A stretch of 64,000 nt of DNA from an uncultured Olleya sp. Its GTDB lineage: Bacteria > Bacteroidota > Bacteroidia > Flavobacteriales > Flavobacteriaceae. Both the position numbers and the translations under genes were made by a program. Of the stretch, positions 1 to 9,480 are shown in pieces. The stretch spans positions 1-64,000 of the forward strand of contig CANNFD010000002.1 in NCBI GenBank assembly GCA_947503885.1, in the 5' to 3' direction. The notes under the pieces were generated by a model. The model was given only the letters and a program-made list of their open reading frames with translations. It was not told the DNA's origin and did not search any database. Each line of letters opens with the position of its first letter. Position 1 is the first letter of the stretch.

Positions 1-251
1 TTTTCAATACATCTTATGAACTTTCCTTACAACTAATCAACTAAACGTTACGTCGTTTTCGGGGTGCAAATATACAAGCCTTTTTTAGTATAGCAACTCT
101 TTTCTTAATTCTTTTTTTATTTAATTATAACACCTTGTTTTACTAGCTTATTTTCAGTGGTTTAAAACCATAACTATTTTTAAGATTATTGGTATTTATA
201 AGTATTTACTTTAGACAACTTACTGTTTGTACAATAAAAATAGGTTTTAGG

Positions 252-418
252 ATGGTTGCGTTAGGGATAGAACGGTCTGTTTGAGCTCTTTTTTTTAGAA
301 CTGTTTGTGTAAAAATATCTATACCTTATATAATAGGTGTTTACTTTATATATTATAACTGCCTTAATTAAAAAAAAAGCGAGTAGTGATAGCCCGACCC
401 TTTAGTGGTAACGCCATT
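252..418 (+). ncRNA. Candidate structured RNA element
   Basis: The first 424 bases hold no gene. Within them two GC-richer blocks (about 252-290 and 379-418) flank a very AT-rich spacer and are complementary in nested order. GCGTTA at 258-263 pairs with TAACGC at 408-413, ATG at 252-254 can pair with CAT at 414-416, GGG at 264-266 can pair with CCC at 398-400, and CTC plus a T run near 286-297 can pair with the A run and GAG near 371-383. This resembles conserved flavobacterial intergenic RNAs; Rfam Flavo-1 is a possible match, from memory only. It could also be a DNA-level repeat. The strand is inferred from that resemblance. No ORF or promoter is evident. Confidence 0.4.
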
Positions 419-424
419 GTTATG

Positions 425-2398
425 TTACAAAAAGAAATTCCAAACTAATCCAAATCTGATTGTAAAATCTCTGTAGGGTTGGTTTGGCGCTGAATAATAA
501 TTACGTCCAGTGAAGGCTGCATTAAAATGTTCGGCTTTTAGGTATATTCTGGTTTGTCTAATTTTTGCGTTTAAGAAGAAATCTAACCTTGGAAAGCCTC
601 CTAACTCTTGTTGGTTTTGAGTGTAGAACTCTGCAATCAATGGATCATAACCATTCATATTATATGCTGTGAAATAATTAAATATTATTCCGGTTTGTAA
701 AAACATTGCTTTTTTAAATACGTGGTTGGCGTAATAAAGTGAGTTTCTGGTAACGATTTGTGGGACATTAAGCGTGTTTGAATCGTCCTGAACATTTTGA
801 TAAAGTATGGTATTGTCTAGCGCGAAGTTTTTATACTTAAACTGTTTTTGAAGTTTTACTTTTAAATAGGTTATAGCCTTATCGTTTTGAAATGGTTTTA
901 CACGTCCTTCTGTATTTTTTGCAAAGTAGACATAGTCATTAATAGTGTTTAAGTCTAATGTAAGGTTTGCGTATTTGTTGGATTGTAAATTAAAGAGTAA
1001 TTGTTGTGTTTTTACATTATTAAACTGGTTACGCCAATTATAGTTTTTATAATCACTTTGAAATAGTAACGTGTTAAAGTTAGGTGCTGAAGAACTATGA
1101 TTTATGTTTGCTAATACTTTTATGTCCTTATTTAATTGATAGGATGCTGTACCGGAAATAAAATTACCTTCAAAATCTCCTGCTACATTTAATCCTGTTT
1201 TACCCTGTAAATTAAATCCTTTATATTTCTTGTTATATTTTGCTCCTACAGATACGACATCTCCTTTTAACCTATTAGGGATTGTACCTTCACTAAGGAC
1301 TATAATTTTGTTATAGCCATAATTATAGTTATTATGTGTCGCATTAAATTGAATATTACCTATTGTTGCGTTTTTAAAGTTTAATTGTAGTTGATTGGTA
1401 AATTGCTCAAGCTCTGTCCTGTCTTTTAGTTTTGTTATACGGAATGATTCTCCGAAATAATCTGTGTTTGCTGCTGTTTGATCAAAAGTATAAATCTTAT
1501 CTTCTAGCATCATTACATGTGCTAATTGCAGATTGTTAGAACTTACGGAATCTTTTGGTTTTATAAAATCGTAACTATGGTTTAAGTAAAATCGCTTACC
1601 TAGCAATAGGTTTTCTGCGTTTTCAAAATTAACTTCTAACACTCCCCTATCATTAAAATCGGCATCTCCAGATTCGAAAAACGGTATATTGGTGTCTTTT
1701 AAACCTCCGTTTTCTTGAGTTAGTAAATCTTGGGATGTAAAATGGGTGTTTAAAATATAGCGTCGGTTTTTGGTTTTATAACTTGAAGTCAACCTTAAAT
1801 TACCAGAACTTGTTAAGGAGTTTTGGTAAATCCCTAATGACCTTACCCCTTTATAACCTAATGATAAATTAAATTGTTTAGAGGTGTTAGTTGTGAAAAA
1901 AGCATCTAATTGTTGACCTTGTGTTAATGCTGTTTTAAAATACAGCTCTGTTAATGGTGTTGGTACGTGATAATAATTAACATCTTCTGCATTTAAATAA
2001 TTAAAATGCTTTGCATTTGCCCCAAAACCAGGAAGTAAATTTGTGTTGTCAAAATTATAGGTTAGACTGTTATAGGTTTGACCAATATTAGCAAATGGCA
2101 TTAAACCAAAATCATCACGTCTTAAATAATTGTATTTATACTCTTTATTTATTGTTAGTGTGCTATCTAAATAAGTGGTATCTCTTAAATGCGAAATAAT
2201 TAAATAATCTGTAATTACCGCGTCTTTATTTTTTTTTGCTTTTGAGCTTGTTTTAGTATTTCTATTACTATCATTACCAATGACTGCATCACCTTGGGTC
2301 ATTGGTGTAGATTTAATTGATTTTTTTTTAATTGGCTTTTGCGCGTATGCAATACCTACAAAAACGAATAAAAGGAAAGAGAAAATTATTTTTTTCAT
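425..2398 (-). CDS. Putative outer-membrane porin (Porin_10-like)
   Basis: A 657-aa secreted protein with a typical signal peptide (residues 1-20, ending YAQ). The early mature part is basic, Ser/Lys-rich and low in complexity (about 22-60). The rest is a long run of alternating aromatic/polar strands, ending in an aromatic C-terminal strand (VWNFFL) as in outer-membrane beta-barrels. Size and texture match the Bacteroidota 'putative porin' family, whose substrate is unknown. It is transcribed divergently from rnhB across 145 bases, and a TATTTTTG box at 2452-2459 lies upstream on its strand. Family assignment is by recognition; transport specificity cannot be inferred. Confidence 0.75.
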   Translation of the reverse strand: MKKIIFSFLLFVFVGIAYAQKPIKKKSIKSTPMTQGDAVIGNDSNRNTKTSSKAKKNKDAVITDYLIISHLRDTTYLDSTLTINKEYKYNYLRRDDFGLMPFANIGQTYNSLTYNFDNTNLLPGFGANAKHFNYLNAEDVNYYHVPTPLTELYFKTALTQGQQLDAFFTTNTSKQFNLSLGYKGVRSLGIYQNSLTSSGNLRLTSSYKTKNRRYILNTHFTSQDLLTQENGGLKDTNIPFFESGDADFNDRGVLEVNFENAENLLLGKRFYLNHSYDFIKPKDSVSSNNLQLAHVMMLEDKIYTFDQTAANTDYFGESFRITKLKDRTELEQFTNQLQLNFKNATIGNIQFNATHNNYNYGYNKIIVLSEGTIPNRLKGDVVSVGAKYNKKYKGFNLQGKTGLNVAGDFEGNFISGTASYQLNKDIKVLANINHSSSAPNFNTLLFQSDYKNYNWRNQFNNVKTQQLLFNLQSNKYANLTLDLNTINDYVYFAKNTEGRVKPFQNDKAITYLKVKLQKQFKYKNFALDNTILYQNVQDDSNTLNVPQIVTRNSLYYANHVFKKAMFLQTGIIFNYFTAYNMNGYDPLIAEFYTQNQQELGGFPRLDFFLNAKIRQTRIYLKAEHFNAAFTGRNYYSAPNQPYRDFTIRFGLVWNFFL

Positions 2399-2442
2399 TA
2401 AATGGTGACTATTTTAGACCTTTAATTAAAAGCTGAATCATT

Positions 2443-2459
2443 TATTTTTGCCAAAAATA
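2443..2459. promoter_or_regulatory. Back-to-back divergent -7 boxes
   Basis: TATTTTTG occurs on the plus strand at 2443-2450 and again on the minus strand at 2452-2459, separated by one base. Both fit the Bacteroidota sigma-A -7 consensus TAnnTTTG. The minus copy lies about 54 bases upstream of the putative porin start. The plus copy lies about 93 bases upstream of rnhB. Use of both as promoters is inferred. Confidence 0.4.
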
Positions 2460-2543
2460 GCAAATATCTTTATGGTTTTATGCTTTCTGTTAAGAAAGGC
2501 TCAAAATTGAAATTATATAACGTCAAACCTTCTTTTTTATTTA

Positions 2544-3143
2544 ATGCTAAAATTAAAACATTCCAAATACAAACTAGAGTGTGGTACAGATGAAGCTGGT
2601 CGTGGCTGCCTTGCTGGACCTGTTACTGCTGCTGCTGTTATTTTAAAACCAAATTTTAAAAACTTGATATTGAATGACTCTAAGCAAATTAGTGAAAAAA
2701 AAAGGGATAAATTAAGGCCTATTATTGAAGCTGAAGCCTTTAGTTTTGGTTTTTGTCATATTTATGAGGATGAAATTGATAAGATTAATATTTTAAACGC
2801 CTCCATCTTAGCAATGCACAAATCTATAGATGTTATGCCTATAGCACCAGATTTTATTATTGTTGATGGAAATAAATTTAAGCCTTATAACGACATCCCT
2901 TTTGAAACCATTATAAAAGGCGATGGTAAATACTTGAGTATTGCAGCTGCTTCGGTATTAGCAAAAACATATCGGGATGAATATATGAATAAAATCCATG
3001 AAGAATTCCCCATGTATAATTGGAAACAAAACAAAGGATACCCAACAAAACAGCATCGAGAAGCAATTAGAAAATATGGCGTCACAAAATACCACCGAAA
3101 ATCCTTTAGACTATTACCAGAACAATTGAAATTAAAATTGTAA
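2544..3143 (+). CDS. rnhB: Ribonuclease HII
   Basis: A 199-aa cytoplasmic enzyme that cleaves RNA in RNA-DNA hybrids and starts removal of misincorporated ribonucleotides. The active-site segment GTDEAGRG gives Asp16 and Glu17, a third acidic residue is Asp108 in the IIVDGN motif, and the [11 protein letters not shown] signature sits at 135-145. Length is normal for the family. The following lipoprotein gene starts 32 bases downstream but has its own -7 box, so the two may be only partly co-transcribed. Function is secure from the motifs. Confidence 0.97.
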   Translation: MLKLKHSKYKLECGTDEAGRGCLAGPVTAAAVILKPNFKNLILNDSKQISEKKRDKLRPIIEAEAFSFGFCHIYEDEIDKINILNASILAMHKSIDVMPIAPDFIIVDGNKFKPYNDIPFETIIKGDGKYLSIAAASVLAKTYRDEYMNKIHEEFPMYNWKQNKGYPTKQHREAIRKYGVTKYHRKSFRLLPEQLKLKL

Positions 3144-3148
3144 CTTAT

Positions 3149-3156
3149 TATATTTG
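3149..3156 (+). promoter_or_regulatory. Promoter -7 box for the 808-aa lipoprotein
   Basis: TATATTTG exactly fits the Bacteroidota consensus TAnnTTTG and lies 19 bases before the ATG of the next gene, in the short gap after rnhB. Confidence 0.5.
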
Positions 3157-3175
3157 CATAAACCCTCTTTCTTTT

Positions 3176-5602
3176 ATGAAACACTTTTGGTATACTTTCC
3201 TTTTCATATTATTTATATTTTCATGTCAAACTTCATCTAAAAAAAATAAGTCTGAAGACTTTATATTTAATAATGCCGACTATGTTTTAACTATCAATAA
3301 CCTTGAAAATTTTAAAAGTAATTCGACTAACAATCATTTTATAGAGCAGTTATCAAACACAACTACTTTTAAGGATGTTGTAAAAAAACTTGATTTTTTA
3401 AACCAACTAAAAAGCAATCAACCTATATATATTAATTTATATAAAGATACAAAAGACAGCCTACAATATAGTTTTGCCACAAAGGTTAATGATTCTATTT
3501 TTAACATAGACTCTTTAAAACTAAAAAGAGAGCCTTTAAAATTAAAAGGAATTACAGCAGAAAAAATTACAGCAAACAAAACGCTATTATATGTTGCTAA
3601 ACAAGGAGATATTTTAGTTGGAGCAACAAACGACTTACACCTAGAAGCTTTATTTGCTAGTAAAACCAAAAACAATTCGATTAAAAAAATTATTGCAACA
3701 CAAAATAATGATGCTTCATTTTCTGTTTTTATAAACAAAAAAAACAGTCTCCAACATGTTTTTAAAAATAAAAACATCCCATTTAAAAACTTTACTAATT
3801 ATTTGACTTTTGATACTGAGGTTAATCAAAACCAATTACTTTTAAACGGAATAACTAAAGCGACAGATAGTACCAAAAGCTTAATTAATGTTTTTAAAAA
3901 CACATTACCACAAGACAACCAATTAGCACAAATCACACCATCAAACAGCGATGGTTTTTTAAGTATAACTTTTGATAATTTTAAGACTTTTAGTAACAAT
4001 CTTAATCGTTTTAATAATACAGATAGCACAGCAATTAACACCAAACTATTTGACAACATCATAGAATTTGGCGAAATATACAGCCACAACACAAGCGCAA
4101 TAGTGCTAAACACTATTGATATAATTAGCACAGAGGAAGCATTAATTAGCGAGCAGGAAAAAGTCCAGGATTTTAGAGGTGTAAATATCTTTAATTTTTC
4201 TAAATCCGACCTTTTTTATAATCACTTAAAACCTTTTATCACATTAGAAAAAGCAACAAAATATTGTATAATTAACCAGTTTTTAATTTTTGCAGACACT
4301 ACAGAAACCTTAGAAAACATAATCGTAAATTATCAAAATCAGACTACTTTTAATGATCGTGAATATTACAAAGACATTAAAAAAAGTTTAAGTAATCAAG
4401 CATCAATATTACAAGTAACCACTCCCGCAAGTCTAACTCAAATAGTTAAAAATAATATATTGACTAGTTTAGATTTTGAGTTTGACAAGTACAAAACATC
4501 TGCTTTACAGTTTATATACGATACCGATTTTGCCCACTTTAATGCGGTGATTAAGCAAAATAAAGTCTCAGTTTCTGAAAATTCAATTACAGAGTTATTT
4601 AATATTAAGTTAGATAATGATGTACTTAATAACCCACAATTTGTAAAAAACCACAGAACAAAGCAAAAAGATATTATAGTCCAAGATGTAAGTAATAAAT
4701 TGTATTTAATTTCTAATAAAGGAAAAATTTTATGGAAAAAACAACTTAACGGTCCAGTCCTAGGAGCTATTGAGCAAATTGATATGTATAAAAATGGACG
4801 ATTACAATTAGCATTTGCAACCCCTAATCGAGTATATGTTTTAGACCGAAATGGTAATGAGGTAAAACCATTCCCGATGAAGTTTAGTGATAATATTACA
4901 CAACCGCTTTCGGTTTTTGATTACGACAATAAGAAAAACTATCGCTTGTTTGTCACACAAGGTAAAAACATATTGGTTTATGATGCTAAAGGAAAAACAG
5001 TCAAAGGTTTTAATTTTAAAGCTGCAAATGAAGCTTTAAACACACCACCTAAACATATTAGAATTGGAAGAAAAGATTACTTAATTTTTAAAACCGATAA
5101 TCAATTACATATTGTGGATAGACGTGGAAAAACACGAGTAAAATTGGATACAAAGTTAAGCTATTCTAAGCAACCCGTTTATAATTATAACTCAGATTTT
5201 ATAACAACTACTATAGAAGGAAAACTAGTAACAATAGACCAAAAAGGAAACGTTATTGTTACCAAGACAAATCTGTCCGAAAACAACACTTTAGTATCAA
5301 CCACTAAAACATTAATATCGCAAAGCGAAAACACTTTAAACATTAAAACACACACATTAGACTTAGATTTTGGTAGCTATACACCTGCTAAATTATTTTA
5401 TTTAGATAACAAAATATACATATCTACAACAGATAAACAAACACAAAAAGTATTACTTTATGATAGCAATGCAAAGCTACAGGACAACTTTCCAGTATAT
5501 GGCACCTCCGCTATAGATTTAGAAAATATTGACAAAGACAAAAACTTAGAATTTGTTACTAGAGGCGAAAACAACTCTATTTTAGTGTATAAAATAAATT
5601 GA
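3176..5602 (+). CDS. Large lipoprotein with propeller-like C-terminal half
   Basis: An 808-aa protein of unknown function. The N-terminus is a lipoprotein signal ending in a lipobox (FIFSC, Cys17), so it is probably membrane-anchored. Residues about 30-480 are Asn/Lys/Ser-rich without a motif I recognise. From about 490 on, repeated units of the type 'YLISNKGKILWKK', 'VYVLDRNGNEV', 'ILVYDAKGKTV', 'LHIVDRRGKTR' and 'LVTIDQKGNV' recur at regular spacing, which points to a PQQ/WD-like beta-propeller. A strong terminator follows at 5627. The gene neighbours rnhB, but a shared function is not implied. Confidence 0.75.
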   Translation: MKHFWYTFLFILFIFSCQTSSKKNKSEDFIFNNADYVLTINNLENFKSNSTNNHFIEQLSNTTTFKDVVKKLDFLNQLKSNQPIYINLYKDTKDSLQYSFATKVNDSIFNIDSLKLKREPLKLKGITAEKITANKTLLYVAKQGDILVGATNDLHLEALFASKTKNNSIKKIIATQNNDASFSVFINKKNSLQHVFKNKNIPFKNFTNYLTFDTEVNQNQLLLNGITKATDSTKSLINVFKNTLPQDNQLAQITPSNSDGFLSITFDNFKTFSNNLNRFNNTDSTAINTKLFDNIIEFGEIYSHNTSAIVLNTIDIISTEEALISEQEKVQDFRGVNIFNFSKSDLFYNHLKPFITLEKATKYCIINQFLIFADTTETLENIIVNYQNQTTFNDREYYKDIKKSLSNQASILQVTTPASLTQIVKNNILTSLDFEFDKYKTSALQFIYDTDFAHFNAVIKQNKVSVSENSITELFNIKLDNDVLNNPQFVKNHRTKQKDIIVQDVSNKLYLISNKGKILWKKQLNGPVLGAIEQIDMYKNGRLQLAFATPNRVYVLDRNGNEVKPFPMKFSDNITQPLSVFDYDNKKNYRLFVTQGKNILVYDAKGKTVKGFNFKAANEALNTPPKHIRIGRKDYLIFKTDNQLHIVDRRGKTRVKLDTKLSYSKQPVYNYNSDFITTTIEGKLVTIDQKGNVIVTKTNLSENNTLVSTTKTLISQSENTLNIKTHTLDLDFGSYTPAKLFYLDNKIYISTTDKQTQKVLLYDSNAKLQDNFPVYGTSAIDLENIDKDKNLEFVTRGENNSILVYKIN

Positions 5603-5626
5603 ATTTAAAAAATTTAGATTTACATA

Positions 5627-5655
5627 AAACCGAAGCAAAGTCTTCGGTTTTTTTA
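5627..5655 (+). terminator. Rho-independent terminator
   Basis: A perfect 9-bp stem, AAACCGAAG against CTTCGGTTT, with a 6-base loop is followed by a run of T. It sits 25 bases after the 808-aa lipoprotein gene. Confidence 0.85.
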
Positions 5656-5714
5656 TACTTTTTTTCTGTTAGATTTAGTAACATTGTAACTTTAAAACAA
5701 ACTCCTTTTTACAG

Positions 5715-6764
5715 ATGATTAATCGCAACAAAGCTTCGATATTAAAGTGTATAATTCACAAAGTAGGAAACAAACACAATGACACAAAAAATGCGTTTTC
5801 TGAAAAAGAAATTCATTTTGACGAAGCCAGTTACGAGCTTATGCTACCTTTTTTACTAAGACCGTTTACAAGCCTGGTACAAAGTCATCGTTTTAACCAC
5901 CATGCCAACATTGAGTTAAACGAAATTAACGCTTACACCAAGCAAGTTTTTGGGGATGATGAAACATTTGTAGACGTTTCAAAAAACATTGTTAAACATT
6001 TATACGAACAATCAACGTCAGCACAAATTAAAACTGGAGATGTTATTGTTGCTTATTTTGATGGCATCGAATATAACGAGATGGTTATTGATGCTATCGG
6101 AATTTTTAAAATAGAAAATAAAACCAATTTTTTTCAAACCTACTTAGAAGACAACAGTTACGATGTATTGGTCCAAAAAGGGATTAACGCAAAAAAAGTT
6201 GACAAAGGGTGTTTAATTTTAAATACTGGCGATGCAGAAGGCAAAGTGGTATTAACCGTTGACAACAACAATTATGACGCAGCCTATTGGACAGATAAAT
6301 TTTTAAATATTAAATATGCTGACGACTACAATAGCCACACCCAAAACTATTTAGAGTTATGTAAAGAGTTTTCAACTGAAATTATTAAAACTACCTATGG
6401 AGCGCAGGAACACAATAGTTTTTTAGCCAAAACCATCGATTTTTTTAAAGAAAATGAAGTTGTAAATGTAGAACGTTTTAAAGACGAAATTTTTGTTGAA
6501 GACAAACACATGGACCTTTTTGAAAGCTATAAAAAAGACTTCGAGTCCGAACAAAATGTGCTAATTAGAAATCAATTTGATGTTTCAGAAAAAGTTTTAA
6601 ATAAAGAAAAGAAGAAAATTAAAACCGAAATTAAATTGGATACCAACATTCAAATTAAATTGGATATTGATGCGCCAGATGCCAGTGCCGAGTATTTAGA
6701 ACGTGGTTACGACGAAGAGAAAAAAATGCACTATTACAAAGTGTTTTTTAATGTAGAAGGATAA
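5715..6764 (+). CDS. Nucleoid-associated protein (NdpA/YejK family)
   Basis: A 349-aa cytoplasmic protein of the NdpA/YejK family, which associates with the nucleoid; the biochemical role is poorly defined. Length is close to that of E. coli YejK (335 aa). Recognisable parts are the N-terminal core around 'ASILKCIIHKVGNK', the central 'VIVAYFDGIEYNEMV' segment, and a charged Lys/Glu-rich region around 285-320. It has no signal peptide or membrane segment. It stands alone, following a terminator and convergent with lipB, with only 11 bases between stop codons. Confidence 0.85.
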   Translation: MINRNKASILKCIIHKVGNKHNDTKNAFSEKEIHFDEASYELMLPFLLRPFTSLVQSHRFNHHANIELNEINAYTKQVFGDDETFVDVSKNIVKHLYEQSTSAQIKTGDVIVAYFDGIEYNEMVIDAIGIFKIENKTNFFQTYLEDNSYDVLVQKGINAKKVDKGCLILNTGDAEGKVVLTVDNNNYDAAYWTDKFLNIKYADDYNSHTQNYLELCKEFSTEIIKTTYGAQEHNSFLAKTIDFFKENEVVNVERFKDEIFVEDKHMDLFESYKKDFESEQNVLIRNQFDVSEKVLNKEKKKIKTEIKLDTNIQIKLDIDAPDASAEYLERGYDEEKKMHYYKVFFNVEG

Positions 6765-6775
6765 ATAGCAGATAT

Positions 6776-7477
6776 CTATTGTACAAAATCAGCTTCAAAC
6801 AATTTACTAAAGTGCTTTAAGATTTTAGCCTTTACTTCTGCTTCATCGACCTGCTTAACTCCTAGCTCTACGTTTAAAGAAGAGACTGCTTTACCTTTAA
6901 TTCCGCAAGGAATAATATTATCAAAATAGCCTAAGTTAGCATTTACGTTAAGTGCAAAACCGTGCATAGTTACCCAACGACTAGCTCTAACACCCATAGC
7001 ACAAATTTTACGTGCAAATGGAGTCCCAACATCTAACCAAACTCCAGTTTCACCTGGACTTCTTGTTGCTTTAAGTCCGTATTCTTCTAGTGTTAGAATA
7101 ATAACTTCTTCTAAAAAACGTAAATATTTATGGATATCGGTAAAAAAATTATCCAAATCTAAAATTGGATAACCGACTAATTGTCCAGGTCCATGATAAG
7201 TAATATCTCCTCCTCTATTAATTTTATAAAACGTAGCTCCTTTTTCTTTTAACTGATCTTCGTTTAATAATAAATTAGAAATATCGCCACTTTTACCCAA
7301 AGTATAAACATGAGGATGCTCTACAAACAAAAAAAAGTTATCAGTCTCTAAACCAGCAGATTCCCTTCTGTTTTTAATTTTAGTATCTAAAATTCCTTTA
7401 AATAATTGCTCTTGGTAATCCCAAGTTTCTTTAAAGTCTTTTGTTCCTAAATCCTGTATTTGTACGTTTTTGTTCAT
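6776..7477 (-). CDS. lipB: Octanoyl-[ACP]:protein octanoyltransferase
   Basis: A 233-aa enzyme that transfers octanoyl groups from acyl carrier protein to lipoyl domains of 2-oxoacid dehydrogenases and the glycine cleavage H protein; LipA then inserts sulfur. Family signatures present are 'EHPHVYTLGKSG', 'RGGDITYHGPGQLVGYPI', the Lys-bearing 'KICAMGVRASRWVTMHG' and the catalytic Cys in 'IIPCGIKGKAVSSL'. Length is normal. A -7 box (TATCTTTG) precedes it on the minus strand, and it is divergent from lysS. Confidence 0.96.
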   Translation of the reverse strand: MNKNVQIQDLGTKDFKETWDYQEQLFKGILDTKIKNRRESAGLETDNFFLFVEHPHVYTLGKSGDISNLLLNEDQLKEKGATFYKINRGGDITYHGPGQLVGYPILDLDNFFTDIHKYLRFLEEVIILTLEEYGLKATRSPGETGVWLDVGTPFARKICAMGVRASRWVTMHGFALNVNANLGYFDNIIPCGIKGKAVSSLNVELGVKQVDEAEVKAKILKHFSKLFEADFVQ

Positions 7478-7494
7478 CTCACTGTTTAATACCG

Positions 7495-7502
7495 CAAAGA
7501 TA
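7495..7502 (-). promoter_or_regulatory. Promoter -7 box for lipB
   Basis: Read on the minus strand this is TATCTTTG, matching TAnnTTTG, 17 bases upstream of the lipB ATG. Confidence 0.5.
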
Positions 7503-7601
7503 CAATTTATCTTTTCTTCCTACTATAAAATAAAAACAATGACTAAGCTAAACTCCCGTTAAATTCTTTAATATAATTCAAAAAACCGCAAATCAAATCC
7601 T

Positions 7602-7609
7602 TATATTTG
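7602..7609 (+). promoter_or_regulatory. Promoter -7 box for lysS
   Basis: TATATTTG lies 25 bases before the lysS ATG and matches the Bacteroidota consensus exactly. Confidence 0.55.
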
Positions 7610-7634
7610 CGTCTTAATTTTTTACAATAAAACT

Positions 7635-9329
7635 ATGTCACAATTATCTGAGCTAGAGCTCGTACGTAGAGAAAAACTTGCAAAGTTACGCGAATTAGGT
7701 ATTAACCCTTATCCTGCAGATTTATATCCAGTTTCTGACACTTCAAAACAGATTAAACAGGAGTTTAAAGAAGGTAAACAGGTGGTTATTGCTGGTCGTT
7801 TAATGTCTCGTCGTATTCAAGGTAATGCTAGTTTTGCCGAGTTACAAGATAGCGAAGGACGTATCCAAGTTTATTTTAACAGAGATGAGATTTGTACTGG
7901 TGACGATAAAACAAAATATAATACTGTATATAAAAAACTTCTAGATATAGGAGATTTTATAGGTATTGAAGGAGAGTTATTTACTACCCAAGTTGGTGAA
8001 AAAACAGTGTTAGTAAAAAACTTTACGGTATTAAGTAAAGCCTTAAAACCATTACCATTACCTAAAACAGATGCAGAAGGTAACACCTTTGACGCTTTTA
8101 CAGATCCTGAGCAACGTTATAGACAACGCTATGCAGATTTAGTTGTAAACCCACATGTAAAAGAAGTATTTATTAAGCGTATTAAGTTGTTTACAGCAAT
8201 GCGTGACTTTTTTAACGCTTCAGGTTATTTTGAAGTTGAAACTCCGATATTACAACCAATTCCTGGAGGTGCAGCTGCACGTCCATTTATTACCCATCAT
8301 AATAGTTTAGATATACCTTTATATATGCGTATTGCTAACGAGTTGTATTTAAAACGACTAATAGTAGGTGGATTTGAAGGCGTTTATGAGTTTTCTAAAA
8401 ATTTCCGTAACGAAGGTATGGACAGAACCCATAACCCAGAATTTACAGCAATGGAAATTTATGTAGCTTATAAAGACTATAATTGGATGATGGATTTTTG
8501 CGAACGACTTTTAGAGCATTGTGCAATTGCTGTAAACGGTACTTCAGAAGCTACTTTTGGAGAGCACAAAATTAACTTTAAAGCACCTTATGCTAGAGTC
8601 ACTATGGCGGATTCTATTAAGCACTTTACTGGTTTTGATATCACTGGTAAAACAGAAGACGAAATTAGAACTGCTGCTAAAAACATGGGGATTAGCGTTG
8701 ACCCAACAATGGGGAAAGGAAAGTTAATTGATGAGATTTTTGGCGAAAAATGTGAAGGTAATTATATCCAACCAACCTTTATTACAGATTATCCAAAAGA
8801 GATGAGCCCTTTATGTAAAGAGCACAGAGATAATCCTGAATTAACAGAGCGTTTTGAGCTAATGGTTTGCGGTAAAGAAATAGCAAATGCCTATTCAGAG
8901 CTTAACGACCCAATAGACCAACGTCAACGTTTTGAGCACCAATTAAAACTAGCTCAAAAAGGAGATGATGAAGCAACCGAGTTTATTGACGAAGACTTTT
9001 TACGTGCTTTAGAGTATGGTATGCCTCCAACATCAGGTATGGGAATTGGTATGGATAGATTAATTATGTATTTAACAAATAATAAGTCCATACAAGAAGT
9101 ATTATTTTTCCCTCAAATGAGACCAGAAAAGAAAGCAATACCAATGACTGACGACGAGAAAGCATTATTTGCAATCTTAAAAACAAATACACCTATAGAT
9201 TTAAATACACTTAAAGCACAATCAGGCTTAAGCAATAAAAAATGGGATAAAACCATTAAAGGCTTAACTAAGTTAGGCGTTGCAAAAGTTAACAAAACCG
9301 ATGATGGATTATTTGTAGAGATGGTTTAG
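7635..9329 (+). CDS. lysS: Lysyl-tRNA synthetase, class II
   Basis: A 564-aa enzyme that charges tRNA-Lys. It has an OB-fold anticodon-binding domain (about 55-150) and a class II catalytic core with motif 2 'FRNEGMDRTHNPEFTAME' and motif 3 'GMGIGMDRL'. E. coli LysS is about 505 aa; this protein carries about 65 extra C-terminal residues after the core (from about 500, 'MTDDEKALFAILKTN' to the end) that look like a small winged-helix unit. I believe such a tail is common in Bacteroidota LysRS, but that is from memory. A -7 box and a downstream hairpin indicate a single-gene transcript. Confidence 0.97.
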   Translation: MSQLSELELVRREKLAKLRELGINPYPADLYPVSDTSKQIKQEFKEGKQVVIAGRLMSRRIQGNASFAELQDSEGRIQVYFNRDEICTGDDKTKYNTVYKKLLDIGDFIGIEGELFTTQVGEKTVLVKNFTVLSKALKPLPLPKTDAEGNTFDAFTDPEQRYRQRYADLVVNPHVKEVFIKRIKLFTAMRDFFNASGYFEVETPILQPIPGGAAARPFITHHNSLDIPLYMRIANELYLKRLIVGGFEGVYEFSKNFRNEGMDRTHNPEFTAMEIYVAYKDYNWMMDFCERLLEHCAIAVNGTSEATFGEHKINFKAPYARVTMADSIKHFTGFDITGKTEDEIRTAAKNMGISVDPTMGKGKLIDEIFGEKCEGNYIQPTFITDYPKEMSPLCKEHRDNPELTERFELMVCGKEIANAYSELNDPIDQRQRFEHQLKLAQKGDDEATEFIDEDFLRALEYGMPPTSGMGIGMDRLIMYLTNNKSIQEVLFFPQMRPEKKAIPMTDDEKALFAILKTNTPIDLNTLKAQSGLSNKKWDKTIKGLTKLGVAKVNKTDDGLFVEMV

Positions 9330-9373
9330 ACCTACTATTCTGACAATAACAAAAACCAAATTATATAATCAAA

Positions 9374-9405
9374 AAGGAATTACAGAAATGTAGTTCCTTT
9401 TTTTT
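9374..9405 (+). terminator. Rho-independent terminator after lysS
   Basis: Stem AAGGAATTAC against GTAGTTCCTT contains one T-G wobble, has a 6-base loop and is followed by eight or more T residues. Confidence 0.8.
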
Positions 9406-9480
9406 ATGCCGATAATTAAACACTTCACTCTTATTAATTCATACATTTTCTTTATTTTCACAAACCAATACAATTTAAAA

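Noticed and set aside
2885-3184. Minus-strand frame of about 100 codons over the end of rnhB
   Set aside because: It is an antisense shadow of rnhB with no family features or promoter.
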